Positions 7,328 to 15,134 are shown, numbered from the stretch's first letter. The stretch is DNA of 17,805 bases from Clostridiales bacterium (GCA_029007575.1 JAQXIB010000093.1:1-17805), one strand, 5' to 3'. Numbers and translations: made by a program. The notes: a model not told the origin generated them from the sequence alone.

Positions 7328-7356
7328 ATTATAGTGAATTTTTATTTTACATGCAA
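7328..7356 (-). promoter_or_regulatory. Sigma-A-like promoter for birA
   Basis: On the minus strand TTGCAT (plus 7351-7356) and a perfect TATAAT (7328-7333) are separated by 17 bases. The predicted start is near 7321, about 75 bases upstream of the TTG start codon. Confidence 0.65.
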
Positions 7357-7359
7357 CTA

Positions 7360-7388
7360 TTGAAAAAAAAATGATTTTGTACTATTAT
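7360..7388 (+). promoter_or_regulatory. Sigma-A-like promoter for the tepA-like operon
   Basis: TTGAAA (7360-7365) and TATTAT (7383-7388) are separated by 17 bases in very A+T-rich DNA. A leader of about 100 bases would precede the ATG at 7496. Confidence 0.5.
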
Positions 7389-7495
7389 ATATAAGTGGTG
7401 TTTTGACTTTATATCCTGAATATTTTCTGCCAAACGCTGAATAATAAATTTGATGGGATTCAGTAACAAAAGCAAGCAGAAAAGGACGGGATAAA

Positions 7496-8275
7496 ATGGA
7501 ACAAGAAAAATTACGAGTAGAACAACAACCGGATGTACAAGAGAACGATCAAGAGGAAGATTCCAACGAAGAAATGGATAAAAAGCAGTCTCAGATCGTT
7601 GAAACAGGCTCTGTTACGGCAAACGGGCGGCACTTGATCCATTGCCTTACGATTATCGGACAGGTAGAAGGGCATTATATTCTTCCGCCGCAGAATAAAA
7701 CCACAAAATATGAACATGTCATTCCGCAGCTGGTTGCAATTGAGGAAGACGAGAAAATTAAAGGTTTGGTGATTATCTTAAACACGGTCGGCGGAGATGT
7801 GGAAGCGGGGCTTGCTATTTCCGAGTTGATTGCGGGAATGAAAAAACCGACGGTGTCGCTGGTATTGGGCGGCGGTCATTCCATCGGTGTTCCGCTTGCG
7901 GTCAGTGCGAAATGCTCCTTTATTGTACCCTCGGCGACCATGACCATCCATCCGGTCAGGATGAGCGGATTGGTGTTGGGCGTGCCGCAGACACTTTCTT
8001 ATTTCGATAAAATGCAGGATCGGATCGTGCGCTTTGTCACCGACAATTCCGCCATTACAGCGGATAGATTCCGACAGTTGATGATGACTACCGGCGAATT
8101 GGTGATGGATGTCGGCACTGTGCTGGACGGAGAAAATGCCGTGAAAGAGGGACTGATCGACCGGTTGGGCGGTTTATCCGATGCCATCGAGTGTTTATAC
8201 GAGATGATAGACGAGCAGGAAGCAGAGTCGAAAAACAATAGCGATTGTCCTAAGAAGAAAGACGGAAAGGAATGA
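7496..8275 (+). CDS. tepA: ClpP-fold serine protease, TepA (translocation-enhancing protein) family
   Basis: This 259-residue protein has a ClpP/crotonase-type fold. A charged, low-complexity N-terminus (about 1-33, rich in E, Q and D) leads to the core: IGQVEGHYILPPQNKTTKYEHVIPQL, then LVIILNTVGGDVEAGLAISELI, the nucleophile-bearing GGGHSIGVPLAVSA (S129), and TIHPVRMSG (H152). The serine-histidine spacing of 23 residues is like that of ClpP (25). There is no signal peptide. The family includes Bacillus subtilis TepA (YmfB), implicated in protein export, and lies beside ylzJ and spoIIIE, exactly as the next genes here. AAAGGACGGG precedes the ATG. It starts the operon tepA-ylzJ-uppP. Its substrates are unknown; a canonical ClpP is less likely because of the context and the IGQVEGH motif. 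Confidence 0.88.
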   Translation: MEQEKLRVEQQPDVQENDQEEDSNEEMDKKQSQIVETGSVTANGRHLIHCLTIIGQVEGHYILPPQNKTTKYEHVIPQLVAIEEDEKIKGLVIILNTVGGDVEAGLAISELIAGMKKPTVSLVLGGGHSIGVPLAVSAKCSFIVPSATMTIHPVRMSGLVLGVPQTLSYFDKMQDRIVRFVTDNSAITADRFRQLMMTTGELVMDVGTVLDGENAVKEGLIDRLGGLSDAIECLYEMIDEQEAESKNNSDCPKKKDGKE

Positions 8276-8282
8276 TCGCAAA

Positions 8283-8486
8283 GTGGTTCTTTATACAATT
8301 GTTGATATCAATGAGGTTATGATGGAAGGAAGTGAGCGGCCGAATACAGAATACCGGACGGTGAACGGATGTGTCTTAGAATGTAGCAAGCGGGCTGACG
8401 GTGATTATCTTGAGCGGATTATCAGTACCAATCCGAAAGATTATTTAAACGATTCGTATAAAATAGGGGAAATAATACAAAAATAA
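8283..8486 (+). CDS. YlzJ-like small protein
   Basis: This 67-residue protein begins MVLYTIVDINEVMMEG, the typical YlzJ-like opening (hydrophobic LYT followed by an acidic stretch), and has the family's position between tepA and the ftsK/spoIIIE gene. The start is a GTG 7 bases after the tepA stop; the AAAGGA overlapping the end of tepA is its ribosome binding site, implying translational coupling. No membrane segment or enzymatic motif is seen. The function of the family is not known. A short hairpin follows immediately. Confidence 0.75.
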   Translation: MVLYTIVDINEVMMEGSERPNTEYRTVNGCVLECSKRADGDYLERIISTNPKDYLNDSYKIGEIIQK

Positions 8487-8491
8487 AACTG

Positions 8492-8517
8492 ATGTTGCAG
8501 ACGATTCGCTGCAACAT
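8492..8517 (+). other. Intercistronic RNA hairpin between ylzJ-like and uppP
   Basis: ATGTTGCAG (8492-8500) pairs perfectly with CTGCAACAT (8509-8517) around an 8-base loop. No T-run follows, so it is not a standard terminator; it could stabilise or delimit mRNA between ylzJ and uppP (inference). Confidence 0.5.
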
Positions 8518-8542
8518 AATACATATTTGGAGGAATATTACC

Positions 8543-9415
8543 ATGTCAATTTTTGATGCGATTTTTCAGGCGATTGTGCAGGGGCTGACCGAGTTTTTGC
8601 CGGTGTCCAGTTCCGGTCACTTGTCCTTGATCCAGCATTTTACCGGAAACAGCGGGGAAGGTGCGCTGTTGTTCTCGGCAATATTGCATTTGGGCACACT
8701 GGTCGCGGTTTTTATTGCTTTTTGGGACACGATTTGGGCGTTGATTAAAGAGTTTTTCGTGATGCTCAAAGATATTTTTACCGGCAAATTCAAATGGAGT
8801 ACGATGAACGGAGAGCGTCGGATGATCATTATGCTGGTGATCTCGCTTCTCATGCTGATTCCATTCTATCTGTTTAAAGATTTCTTTACCGCTGTTTCGG
8901 AGGACAGCAGCATCTTGCTGGAAGGCATCTGTTTCCTCTATACCGCGACGATTCTTTATCTGTCTGACCGTTGCGTGAAAGGAAAAAAAGAGCCGAAGGA
9001 TATCACCGTAAAAAATGCGGTCACCGTCGGTGTGTTTCAGGGCATTGCGTTGCTTCCGGGCGTTTCCAGATCCGGTTCTACTATTTGCAGCGGATTGTTC
9101 TGCGGATTTTCCAGAACTACCGCGATTCGGTATTCGTTTATTTTGGGAATACCGGCAATACTGGGCGGCTGTCTGTTAGAAGTCAAAGACGCCGTGTCTA
9201 CCGATATGCAGGTTGAGATTCTCCCCTGCATCATCGGCTTTGTTGTTGCGGCGGTTGTAGGCGTTTGTGCCATTAAAATGGTTGCGTGGCTGGTGAAATC
9301 CGAAAAGTTCCGTATTTTTGCTTATTATACCTTTATATTGGGTATTATTGTCATCGGAATCGGTATTTTTGAATGGATTACCGGTCAGAATATTGTGGCT
9401 TATTTTACGAAATAG
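8543..9415 (+). CDS. uppP: Undecaprenyl-diphosphatase UppP (BacA)
   Basis: UppP is a polytopic membrane enzyme that dephosphorylates undecaprenyl diphosphate, recycling the lipid carrier for peptidoglycan and other wall polymers; extra activity raises bacitracin resistance. The 290 residues show both family motifs: GLTEFLPVSSSGHL (residues 14-27, with E17 and H26) and PGVSRSGSTI (from 172, with R176), each in re-entrant loops, and about eight hydrophobic segments ending in FILGIIVIGIGIFEWI. The ATG at 8543 follows TTGGAGGA by 8 bases; an upstream in-frame start at 8492 falls inside a hairpin and lacks a ribosome binding site. The gene sits in the middle of the usual tepA-ylzJ-ftsK neighbourhood and closes that transcript, being followed by a strong terminator. 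Confidence 0.95.
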   Translation: MSIFDAIFQAIVQGLTEFLPVSSSGHLSLIQHFTGNSGEGALLFSAILHLGTLVAVFIAFWDTIWALIKEFFVMLKDIFTGKFKWSTMNGERRMIIMLVISLLMLIPFYLFKDFFTAVSEDSSILLEGICFLYTATILYLSDRCVKGKKEPKDITVKNAVTVGVFQGIALLPGVSRSGSTICSGLFCGFSRTTAIRYSFILGIPAILGGCLLEVKDAVSTDMQVEILPCIIGFVVAAVVGVCAIKMVAWLVKSEKFRIFAYYTFILGIIVIGIGIFEWITGQNIVAYFTK

Positions 9416-9433
9416 ATATTACAGTTCAGATCA

Positions 9434-9465
9434 CTCCCGCCGCCGGCGGGAGCGCTTGATTTTTT
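9434..9465 (+). terminator. Rho-independent terminator of tepA-ylzJ-uppP
   Basis: CTCCCGCC (9434-9441) pairs with GGCGGGAG (9445-9452) around a 3-base loop; CGCTTGA and a run of six T (9460-9465) follow. The stem lies 18 bases after the uppP stop. Confidence 0.82.
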
Positions 9466-9487
9466 AAGCGGCAGTTTTGGCTGGTAC

Positions 9488-9532
9488 TGATACTAAAATC
9501 TGATGAAAGCTTTCAATCAGATTTTAGTATCA
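9488..9532. repeat. Perfect 17-bp inverted repeat upstream of ftsK
   Basis: TGATACTAAAATCTGAT (9488-9504) and ATCAGATTTTAGTATCA (9516-9532) are perfect inverted copies with an 11-base spacer that is itself nearly palindromic (GAAAGCTTTC). The arm is A+T-rich and no T-run follows directly, so it is not a classical terminator. It ends 36 bases before the ftsK start and could be an operator or a leader-RNA stem. Confidence 0.75.
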
Positions 9533-9568
9533 AACAGAATTTTTACATGAAGGAGTACGCGAAAAAAG

Positions 9569-11935
9569 ATGGCAGGAAAAACAGCAGGTACGAAATCCAA
9601 AAACCAAACCGCCCGGAATACCGGAAAATCCGCTAAAACCGACAGCAGCAGGAATAAGCGTCAGTTTTGGGCGATTATCGGGTTTGTGTCGGGTTTGCTC
9701 ATTTTGGCGCTCGCGATTTTTCCCGGAGAATCGGTGTGGCGGTTTTTTCATAATGTGCTGTATGGGTTGTTCAGCTTTGGCGTGTTTCTGTTGGCGCCCG
9801 CCATTGTTTACATATCAGTGCTTGCTTCTACGGAACGACCGATCAGCGCCGTGAAAAATAAAATCTGGCAGCTCAGTTTGCTGCTGTTGATGTTGTGCGG
9901 TGCGTTGCACATTTTCTTAAAGGGTCAGCCGAACGGCAACAATTTCATTGACACCGTCGCATTGATTTTTGAACAAGGCGTAGTATTGAAAAACGGCGGT
10001 TTGCTGGGCGCGGTACTCGGTGCGCCGTTGTGGCTGGGATGCGGTGAGTTGGGCGCGAAAATTATCATTGTCCTTGCGATTTTCACCTTTGTGATGATCT
10101 TGACCGGTACCACGATTGCGGGCGTTTTGCGTACCGCCTCCAAGCCGGTCAGAAAGCTGCAGGAAAATTATCAGGCTCGGGTAGAACATAATCGGAAAGA
10201 AGCGCGTTTTGATATCGATGTAGATCTCGGGCCGAGCAGCGTAAAACGGGTGGTGGATATTCCGTTGTCCGATGAGGATGCGGGGTCGGTCAAATCGGAA
10301 GAGCCAAAGCCGCTTCCCGCCAAAACAGAACCGGAAGTATCCAAGGAAAAGCCTGAATTGGAAGCACTGATTCAAAAGGCGCAGCAGACGCCGGATCTTC
10401 CGCCTGTTCTGCAAACCGATGCGAATAATCAAATGCGGTTGTCAACCGATAATTTGAGCGATGACAATTATGTTTATCCTCCGGTGAGCTTGCTGAAGAT
10501 GCCGAAATCGGGTGCAGGCGTGGATACCAGCGAAGAACTGAAAGCAAACGCGGCGCGTCTGGTGGATACGCTGAAGAGCTTCGGTGTACAGACCAGAATC
10601 ATTGATATCAGCAGAGGACCGACGGTTACACGATATGAGTTGCAGCCTTCTGCCGGCGTAAAAATCAGTCGGATCACCGGCCTTGCCGATGATATTGCGC
10701 TGAATTTGGCGGCGGCAGGCGTGCGAATCGAAGCGCCGATCCCGAACAAGGCAGCCGTCGGTATCGAGGTGCCGAATAAACAGGTCGACATCGTTACGAT
10801 GCGGGAAATTATTGATTCTCCGGAATTTGAAAATTCCAAGAGCAAATTGTCCGTTGCGCTCGGACGGGATATTTCGGGAAACGTAACGATTGCAAACCTT
10901 GCCAAAATGCCGCATATGCTGATTGCCGGCGCGACCGGATCGGGAAAATCGGTATGTATCAACTCGATTATTGTGAGTTTATTGTATAAAGCAACCCCAA
11001 AAGAGGTCAAGCTGTTAATGGTCGATCCCAAGGTGGTAGAGCTTGGTGTTTACAACGGGATTCCTCATTTGCTGGTTCCTGTTGTAACCGATCCGCGGAA
11101 AGCGGCGGGCGCTCTAAGCTGGGCGGTTACCGAAATGCTCAATCGGTATAAGATCTTTGCCGATAACAATGTCCGTGATTTGGACGGATATAATGAGATG
11201 GCAAGGATCAGTGACGAGCTGGAAACGCTGCCGCAGATCGTGATTATCATTGATGAGTTGGCGGACTTGATGATGGCGGCACCCAATGAGGTGGAAGACG
11301 CAATTTGCCGTTTGGCACAGATGGCGCGTGCCGCCGGCATGCATCTGGTGATCGCAACCCAGCGACCGTCGGTAGATGTTATCACCGGCGTCATAAAGGC
11401 GAACATTCCGAGCCGTATTGCCTTTGCGGTATCCTCTCAGGTGGATTCCCGCACGATATTGGACGGCGGCGGAGCCGAAAAGCTGCTCGGACGGGGAGAT
11501 ATGCTGTTTTACCCGGTAGGAATGCCCAAGCCGGTGCGGATTCAGGGATGCTTTGTCAGCGACAAGGAAGTAGAACAGATCGTGCAGTTTGTCAAGCATA
11601 AAGATACAGCCGCTTATGACGAGCAGGTGATCAGTGAAATCGAGAAGAATGCCGTCAAAGAGGCGAAATCCGGAAAAGCGGAACATGACGGCGGCGGATT
11701 TGATGAGGAAGACGAAATGCTGCCGGCGGCGATCGAGTGCGTGGTGGAGAGCGGACAGGCTTCCACTTCGTTTTTGCAGCGCAAATTGCGGCTGGGGTAT
11801 GCGCGTGCAGCGCGGATCATGGATGAGCTGGAAGCCAAGGGCATTATCGGTCCGATGGACGGCAGCAAGCCGCGGCAGGTCTTAATGACCAGACAGCAGT
11901 GGATCGAGCGCAATATGAATCAAAATAACGATTAA
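9569..11935 (+). CDS. ftsK: DNA translocase FtsK/SpoIIIE
   Basis: FtsK/SpoIIIE is a membrane-anchored hexameric ATPase that pumps chromosomal DNA through the division or sporulation septum. The 788 residues comprise a basic N-terminus, four hydrophobic segments (about residues 33-190, for example FWAIIGFVSGLLILALAIF), an acidic/proline-rich linker (about 210-300), the RecA-like motor with Walker A GATGSGKS (454-461) and Walker B ending in D562-E563 (IVIIIDELADL), the ATQRPSVDVITGVIKANIPS block, and a C-terminal winged-helix gamma domain (ECVVESGQASTSFLQRKLRLGYARAARIM, split by family position) that reads orienting DNA motifs. AAGGAG lies 13 bases before the ATG. The length matches SpoIIIE-type proteins. 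It probably begins a transcription unit running through the radical SAM, hydrolase and DUF3006 genes. Whether it serves vegetative division, sporulation or both cannot be decided. Confidence 0.97.
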   Translation: MAGKTAGTKSKNQTARNTGKSAKTDSSRNKRQFWAIIGFVSGLLILALAIFPGESVWRFFHNVLYGLFSFGVFLLAPAIVYISVLASTERPISAVKNKIWQLSLLLLMLCGALHIFLKGQPNGNNFIDTVALIFEQGVVLKNGGLLGAVLGAPLWLGCGELGAKIIIVLAIFTFVMILTGTTIAGVLRTASKPVRKLQENYQARVEHNRKEARFDIDVDLGPSSVKRVVDIPLSDEDAGSVKSEEPKPLPAKTEPEVSKEKPELEALIQKAQQTPDLPPVLQTDANNQMRLSTDNLSDDNYVYPPVSLLKMPKSGAGVDTSEELKANAARLVDTLKSFGVQTRIIDISRGPTVTRYELQPSAGVKISRITGLADDIALNLAAAGVRIEAPIPNKAAVGIEVPNKQVDIVTMREIIDSPEFENSKSKLSVALGRDISGNVTIANLAKMPHMLIAGATGSGKSVCINSIIVSLLYKATPKEVKLLMVDPKVVELGVYNGIPHLLVPVVTDPRKAAGALSWAVTEMLNRYKIFADNNVRDLDGYNEMARISDELETLPQIVIIIDELADLMMAAPNEVEDAICRLAQMARAAGMHLVIATQRPSVDVITGVIKANIPSRIAFAVSSQVDSRTILDGGGAEKLLGRGDMLFYPVGMPKPVRIQGCFVSDKEVEQIVQFVKHKDTAAYDEQVISEIEKNAVKEAKSGKAEHDGGGFDEEDEMLPAAIECVVESGQASTSFLQRKLRLGYARAARIMDELEAKGIIGPMDGSKPRQVLMTRQQWIERNMNQNND

Positions 11936-11969
11936 GAGCGTTTAAAAACGCTTCGGAAAAGGGAAGATT

Positions 11970-13862
11970 ATGTCCGATTTTTTACCGGTTTCCAAAAAGG
12001 AATTGGAGCAAAAAGGCATCACTCAGCCTGACATCATCTGTGTCAGCGGGGATGCCTATGTAGATCATCCGAGTTTTGGCATAGCAATCATTTCGCGTGT
12101 CATCGAGGCTGAGGGGTATTCTGTTGCAATGATCCCTCAGCCTGATTGGCATAATTTGGAGGACATACAGCGGTTTGGAAAGCCTCGTTTAGGATTTTTT
12201 ATTACTTCCGGCAATATTGATTCGATGGTGGCACATTATACCGCCGCAAAGCGGAAACGATCGGATGACGCCTATTCACCGGGCGGAAAAGCCGGAAAAC
12301 GTCCCGACCGTGCCGTGATCGTCTATGCACAGATGGCAAAGAAAGCATATCCCGATGTGCCGGTGATTATCGGCGGGCTGGAGGCTTCTTTGCGCCGATT
12401 TGCGCATTATGATTATTGGGATGATGCGGTGCGTCCCTCCATTCTCGTTGACAGCGGCGCGGATATCTTGGTTTACGGCATGGGAGAAAATCAGACCAGA
12501 CAAATCCTGGCGCGGTTGAGTCAAGGAGAAGATATCAGCAGTATCACCGATATCAAGGGGACTTGTTATCTGACAAATCCTGTCAATACTCCTTGGGGTT
12601 CGGTGGAATGTCCTTCTTTGGAGCAGGTGCGAAACAGCAAAGAAGCCTATGCTAAAGCCTGCAGAAAGCAGATGGACGAACAGGATGACGTAGTAGGCAG
12701 ACGACTGATACAGCGGCAGGGAAACAAGATGCTGGTGCAGAATGAGCCGATGCCCCCGCTGAGCCAAAAAGAGCTTGACCGTGTGTACGCGTTGCCCTAT
12801 ATGCGGGCGTGGCATCCGATGTATGATGCACAGGGCGGCGTTCCCGGCATTGAAGAGGTGGAGTTTTCAATCACCCATAACCGCGGCTGTTTCGGCAATT
12901 GCAATTTCTGCTCTATCGCTTTGCATCAGGGCAGAAAAATCACTTGCAGGAGCGAAAAGTCATTGTTGGTTGAGGCGGAAAAGTTGACCAAGATGCCCGG
13001 ATTTAAAGGATATATCCACGACGTTGGAGGACCGACTGCGAACTTCAGACATCCCTCCTGTCATAAGCAGTTGGAGAAAGGATTGTGTAAGGGAAAGAAA
13101 TGCCTTGCGCCGAAGCCTTGTCCGGCACTGGAAGTCGATCACATGGAATATCTCGGCATTTTGCGAAAAATGCGAAATTTGCCGGGGATTAAAAAGGTCT
13201 TTATCCGTTCCGGTATCCGATATGACTATTTGTTGGAAGACAAAGATGATACGTTTCTGAAAGAACTGGTGAAATACCATGTCAGCGGACAGCTCAAGGT
13301 CGCACCGGAGCATTGCAGTGCCGCGGTGCTGGATAAAATGGGCAAGCCGCATATCGAAAGCTACAAGGAATTTTCCAGGCGGTATTTTGCGGCCTCGGGA
13401 CAGGCGGATAAGGAACAGTATTTGGTGCCTTATCTGATGTCCTCTCATCCGGGCAGCACGCTGCATGAGGCGATCGAGCTGGCGCTGTTCTTGAAAAAGG
13501 AAAAAATCCGTCCGCAGCAGGTGCAGGACTTTTATCCCACCCCCGGCACCATTTCGACCTGTATGTTTTACACCGGCTTGGATCCGTATACCATGCAGCC
13601 GGTTTATGTGCCGCGTTCAGCCGAAGAAAAGAAGATGCAGCGGGCATTGCTGCAATACTATAAACCGGAAAACCGGCAGATCATTACCGAAGCGCTCAAA
13701 CGTGCCAAACGTACCGATCTGATTGGGGACGCACCGGGATGCTTGATTAAGGGCGAACCCGGAACGGCGAAGAATACGGCAAAACCATCAAAAAAAGAAA
13801 AACAGTCTGCTTTCGGACGGAAAGGAAATCAGCTACATGGCAAAAAGAAAAAACAGCGGTAA
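11970..13862 (+). CDS. YgiQ family radical SAM protein (UPF0313)
   Basis: This 630-residue protein belongs to the YgiQ/UPF0313 radical SAM family. An N-terminal domain (about 15-250) carries CVSGDAYVDHPSFG, LGFFITSGNIDSMVAHYTAAKR, VPVIIGGLEASLRRFAHYDYW and LVYGMGENQ. The radical SAM core starts at the cluster motif C307-x3-C311-x2-C314 (RGCFGNCNFCSI), and extra cysteines (KGLCKGKKCLAPKPCPALE, about 365-383) may bind a second cluster or metal. Later blocks QLKVAPEH and LVPYLMSSHPGST are typical of the family. The last 40 residues are lysine-rich and probably disordered. AAGGGAAG precedes the ATG. The stop lies 26 bases inside the next gene, so translation is probably coupled. The reaction catalysed by this family is not established. 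Confidence 0.92.
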   Translation: MSDFLPVSKKELEQKGITQPDIICVSGDAYVDHPSFGIAIISRVIEAEGYSVAMIPQPDWHNLEDIQRFGKPRLGFFITSGNIDSMVAHYTAAKRKRSDDAYSPGGKAGKRPDRAVIVYAQMAKKAYPDVPVIIGGLEASLRRFAHYDYWDDAVRPSILVDSGADILVYGMGENQTRQILARLSQGEDISSITDIKGTCYLTNPVNTPWGSVECPSLEQVRNSKEAYAKACRKQMDEQDDVVGRRLIQRQGNKMLVQNEPMPPLSQKELDRVYALPYMRAWHPMYDAQGGVPGIEEVEFSITHNRGCFGNCNFCSIALHQGRKITCRSEKSLLVEAEKLTKMPGFKGYIHDVGGPTANFRHPSCHKQLEKGLCKGKKCLAPKPCPALEVDHMEYLGILRKMRNLPGIKKVFIRSGIRYDYLLEDKDDTFLKELVKYHVSGQLKVAPEHCSAAVLDKMGKPHIESYKEFSRRYFAASGQADKEQYLVPYLMSSHPGSTLHEAIELALFLKKEKIRPQQVQDFYPTPGTISTCMFYTGLDPYTMQPVYVPRSAEEKKMQRALLQYYKPENRQIITEALKRAKRTDLIGDAPGCLIKGEPGTAKNTAKPSKKEKQSAFGRKGNQLHGKKKKQR

Positions 13863-14781
13863 TAAAATCAATTGGATCATTGTATGGGGATTGGTGGCGG
13901 TTACACTTGTCTGCTTGCTGATAACCTTTGGTGATAAAATCGGGATCGAAGGCATTCCGACGTGGCAGGAGATCACGGCTGCTTTTGATCCGCAGCATTC
14001 GGACGACGACGGGAGTATGCCGGTCAAAGTGCGCTTTTTTGATGTCGGGCAGGGCGATTGTACCCTGATTTCAGCCAACGGCAAAAATATTCTGATCGAC
14101 GCGGGGGAAAACGATCAAGCAGAACGTGTCGTCAACTATTTAAAGGATCAAAACATCGATAAGATCGACATTCTGATCGGCACGCATCCGCATTCTGATC
14201 ATATCGGCGGAATGGATGCGGTAGTGAATCAGTTTGCGGTGGGAGAAATTATTTTGCCTAAGCTGAGCGATGCCCAAACGCCGACCACCAAAACCTATTT
14301 GGATCTGCTGACTGCCATTGCCGATAAAGGCGTCAAAGTCCGCCGCGCAACGCCGGGGGATACCATTGAGATCGGAGGCGGCAAGCTGGAAATTTTGGGA
14401 CCGATATCGGAGTATACCGATTTGAACAATGTGTCGGTGGTGTCCAGGTTTGTTTATCAGAACGCTTCGTTTTGGATTGCGGGAGATTGCAGCAAGGAAG
14501 CCGAGGCGGATCTGCTCGCACAGGGAAAAGTTACCAAAACAAACGTTTATAAAGTGTCCCATCACGGAAGCAGCACTGCTTCCTCACAGAAATTTCTGAA
14601 TCAATTACAGCCGGATTATTGCGTGCTTTCCTTGGAAACCGATAACAGCTACGGGCATCCGCACAAAGAAGTGATGAATCGGTTGAATAAAATGAATACA
14701 ACGGTTTATCGCACCGATTTGAATGGGACAATCACAGCACAAACCGACGGAAACACGATTCAGTTTACTACTGAAAAATAG
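13837..14781 (+). CDS. Membrane-anchored ComEC/Rec2-like metallo-beta-lactamase fold hydrolase
   Basis: The 314-residue product has one N-terminal hydrophobic segment (about 12-31) after a basic start, so it is exported or membrane-anchored with its catalytic domain outside (inference). The domain is the metallo-beta-lactamase fold found at the end of ComEC: FFDVGQGDCTLI (D69-C75), the metal motif T116-H-P-H-S-D-H122 (HxHxDH), D217 in IAGDCSKEAE and SHHGS (H242, H243), followed by YGHPHKEVMNRL. The ComEC channel is missing, so this is a stand-alone hydrolase, possibly acting on nucleic acid or another phosphodiester. GGAAAGGAAA precedes the ATG, which overlaps the radical SAM gene by 26 bases. 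The next gene encodes DUF3006, a common partner of such hydrolases. Confidence 0.9.
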   Translation: MAKRKNSGNKINWIIVWGLVAVTLVCLLITFGDKIGIEGIPTWQEITAAFDPQHSDDDGSMPVKVRFFDVGQGDCTLISANGKNILIDAGENDQAERVVNYLKDQNIDKIDILIGTHPHSDHIGGMDAVVNQFAVGEIILPKLSDAQTPTTKTYLDLLTAIADKGVKVRRATPGDTIEIGGGKLEILGPISEYTDLNNVSVVSRFVYQNASFWIAGDCSKEAEADLLAQGKVTKTNVYKVSHHGSSTASSQKFLNQLQPDYCVLSLETDNSYGHPHKEVMNRLNKMNTTVYRTDLNGTITAQTDGNTIQFTTEK

Positions 14782-14824
14782 AAATGATCCGGCGAACTGT
14801 CGGAATCGGAAAGGAAGCTGAAGC

Positions 14825-15043
14825 ATGGAATGGTTGTCAGTTGACCGAATCGAAAACGGTATTGCGGTATGCGAGGATGAGCATCGTAATCAGAAAGAAA
14901 TTACTCTTGAAAAGATTGAGGGTACGCCTCGGGAAGGCGATATGATCTTTTGGGACAACGGAAAGTATCATATCAGTGAAGAAGAAACGGCGAAGCGCAG
15001 AGAAAAGATTCTCCGTCTGCAAAAGAGTTTGTTCGGAGATTAA
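14825..15043 (+). CDS. DUF3006 domain protein
   Basis: This small acidic protein of 72 residues reads WLSVDRIENGIAVCEDEHRN at its start, the typical DUF3006 opening, followed by a short beta-rich core (EGDMIFWDNGKYHISEEE) and a basic helical end (TAKRREKILRLQKSLFGD). It has no signal peptide or membrane segment. GGAAAGGAAG precedes the ATG at 14825. It lies 43 bases after the ComEC-like hydrolase, and this pair recurs in Firmicutes. The function is unknown; the pairing suggests a role together with the hydrolase. Confidence 0.85.
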   Translation: MEWLSVDRIENGIAVCEDEHRNQKEITLEKIEGTPREGDMIFWDNGKYHISEEETAKRREKILRLQKSLFGD

Positions 15044-15128
15044 AAATAATTAAAAGCAGATAAAAAAGGTATAATTTTCATTTATAATATATTCATGATT
15101 TGTTAACAGCGGTATTTTGATATTCTGT

Positions 15129-15134
15129 TATAAT
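15129..15134 (+). promoter_or_regulatory. Possible extended -10 promoter for the activase gene
   Basis: The 216-base gap between DUF3006 and the activase gene is A+T-rich and holds no gene or clear terminator. TGTTATAAT (TATAAT at 15129-15134) is a consensus extended -10. The nearest -35-like site, TTAACA at 15103-15108, has a long 20-base spacer. A leader of about 120 bases would result. Confidence 0.4.

Noticed and set aside
9434..9532. Treating the uppP terminator and the 17-bp inverted repeat as one riboswitch or T-box
   Set aside because: The terminator is complete by 9465 and belongs to the upstream transcript; I see no T-box or riboswitch core motifs, and no T-run directly follows the inverted repeat.
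9917..11686. Several 100-190-codon minus-strand frames opposite ftsK
   Set aside because: All are opposite well-conserved ftsK motifs, lack ribosome binding sites and have shadow-like composition.
11936..11953. Small stem AGCGTTT/AAACGCT between ftsK and the radical SAM gene
   Set aside because: The stem is short, A+T-rich and without a T-run; it could be chance, so it is not listed as a terminator.
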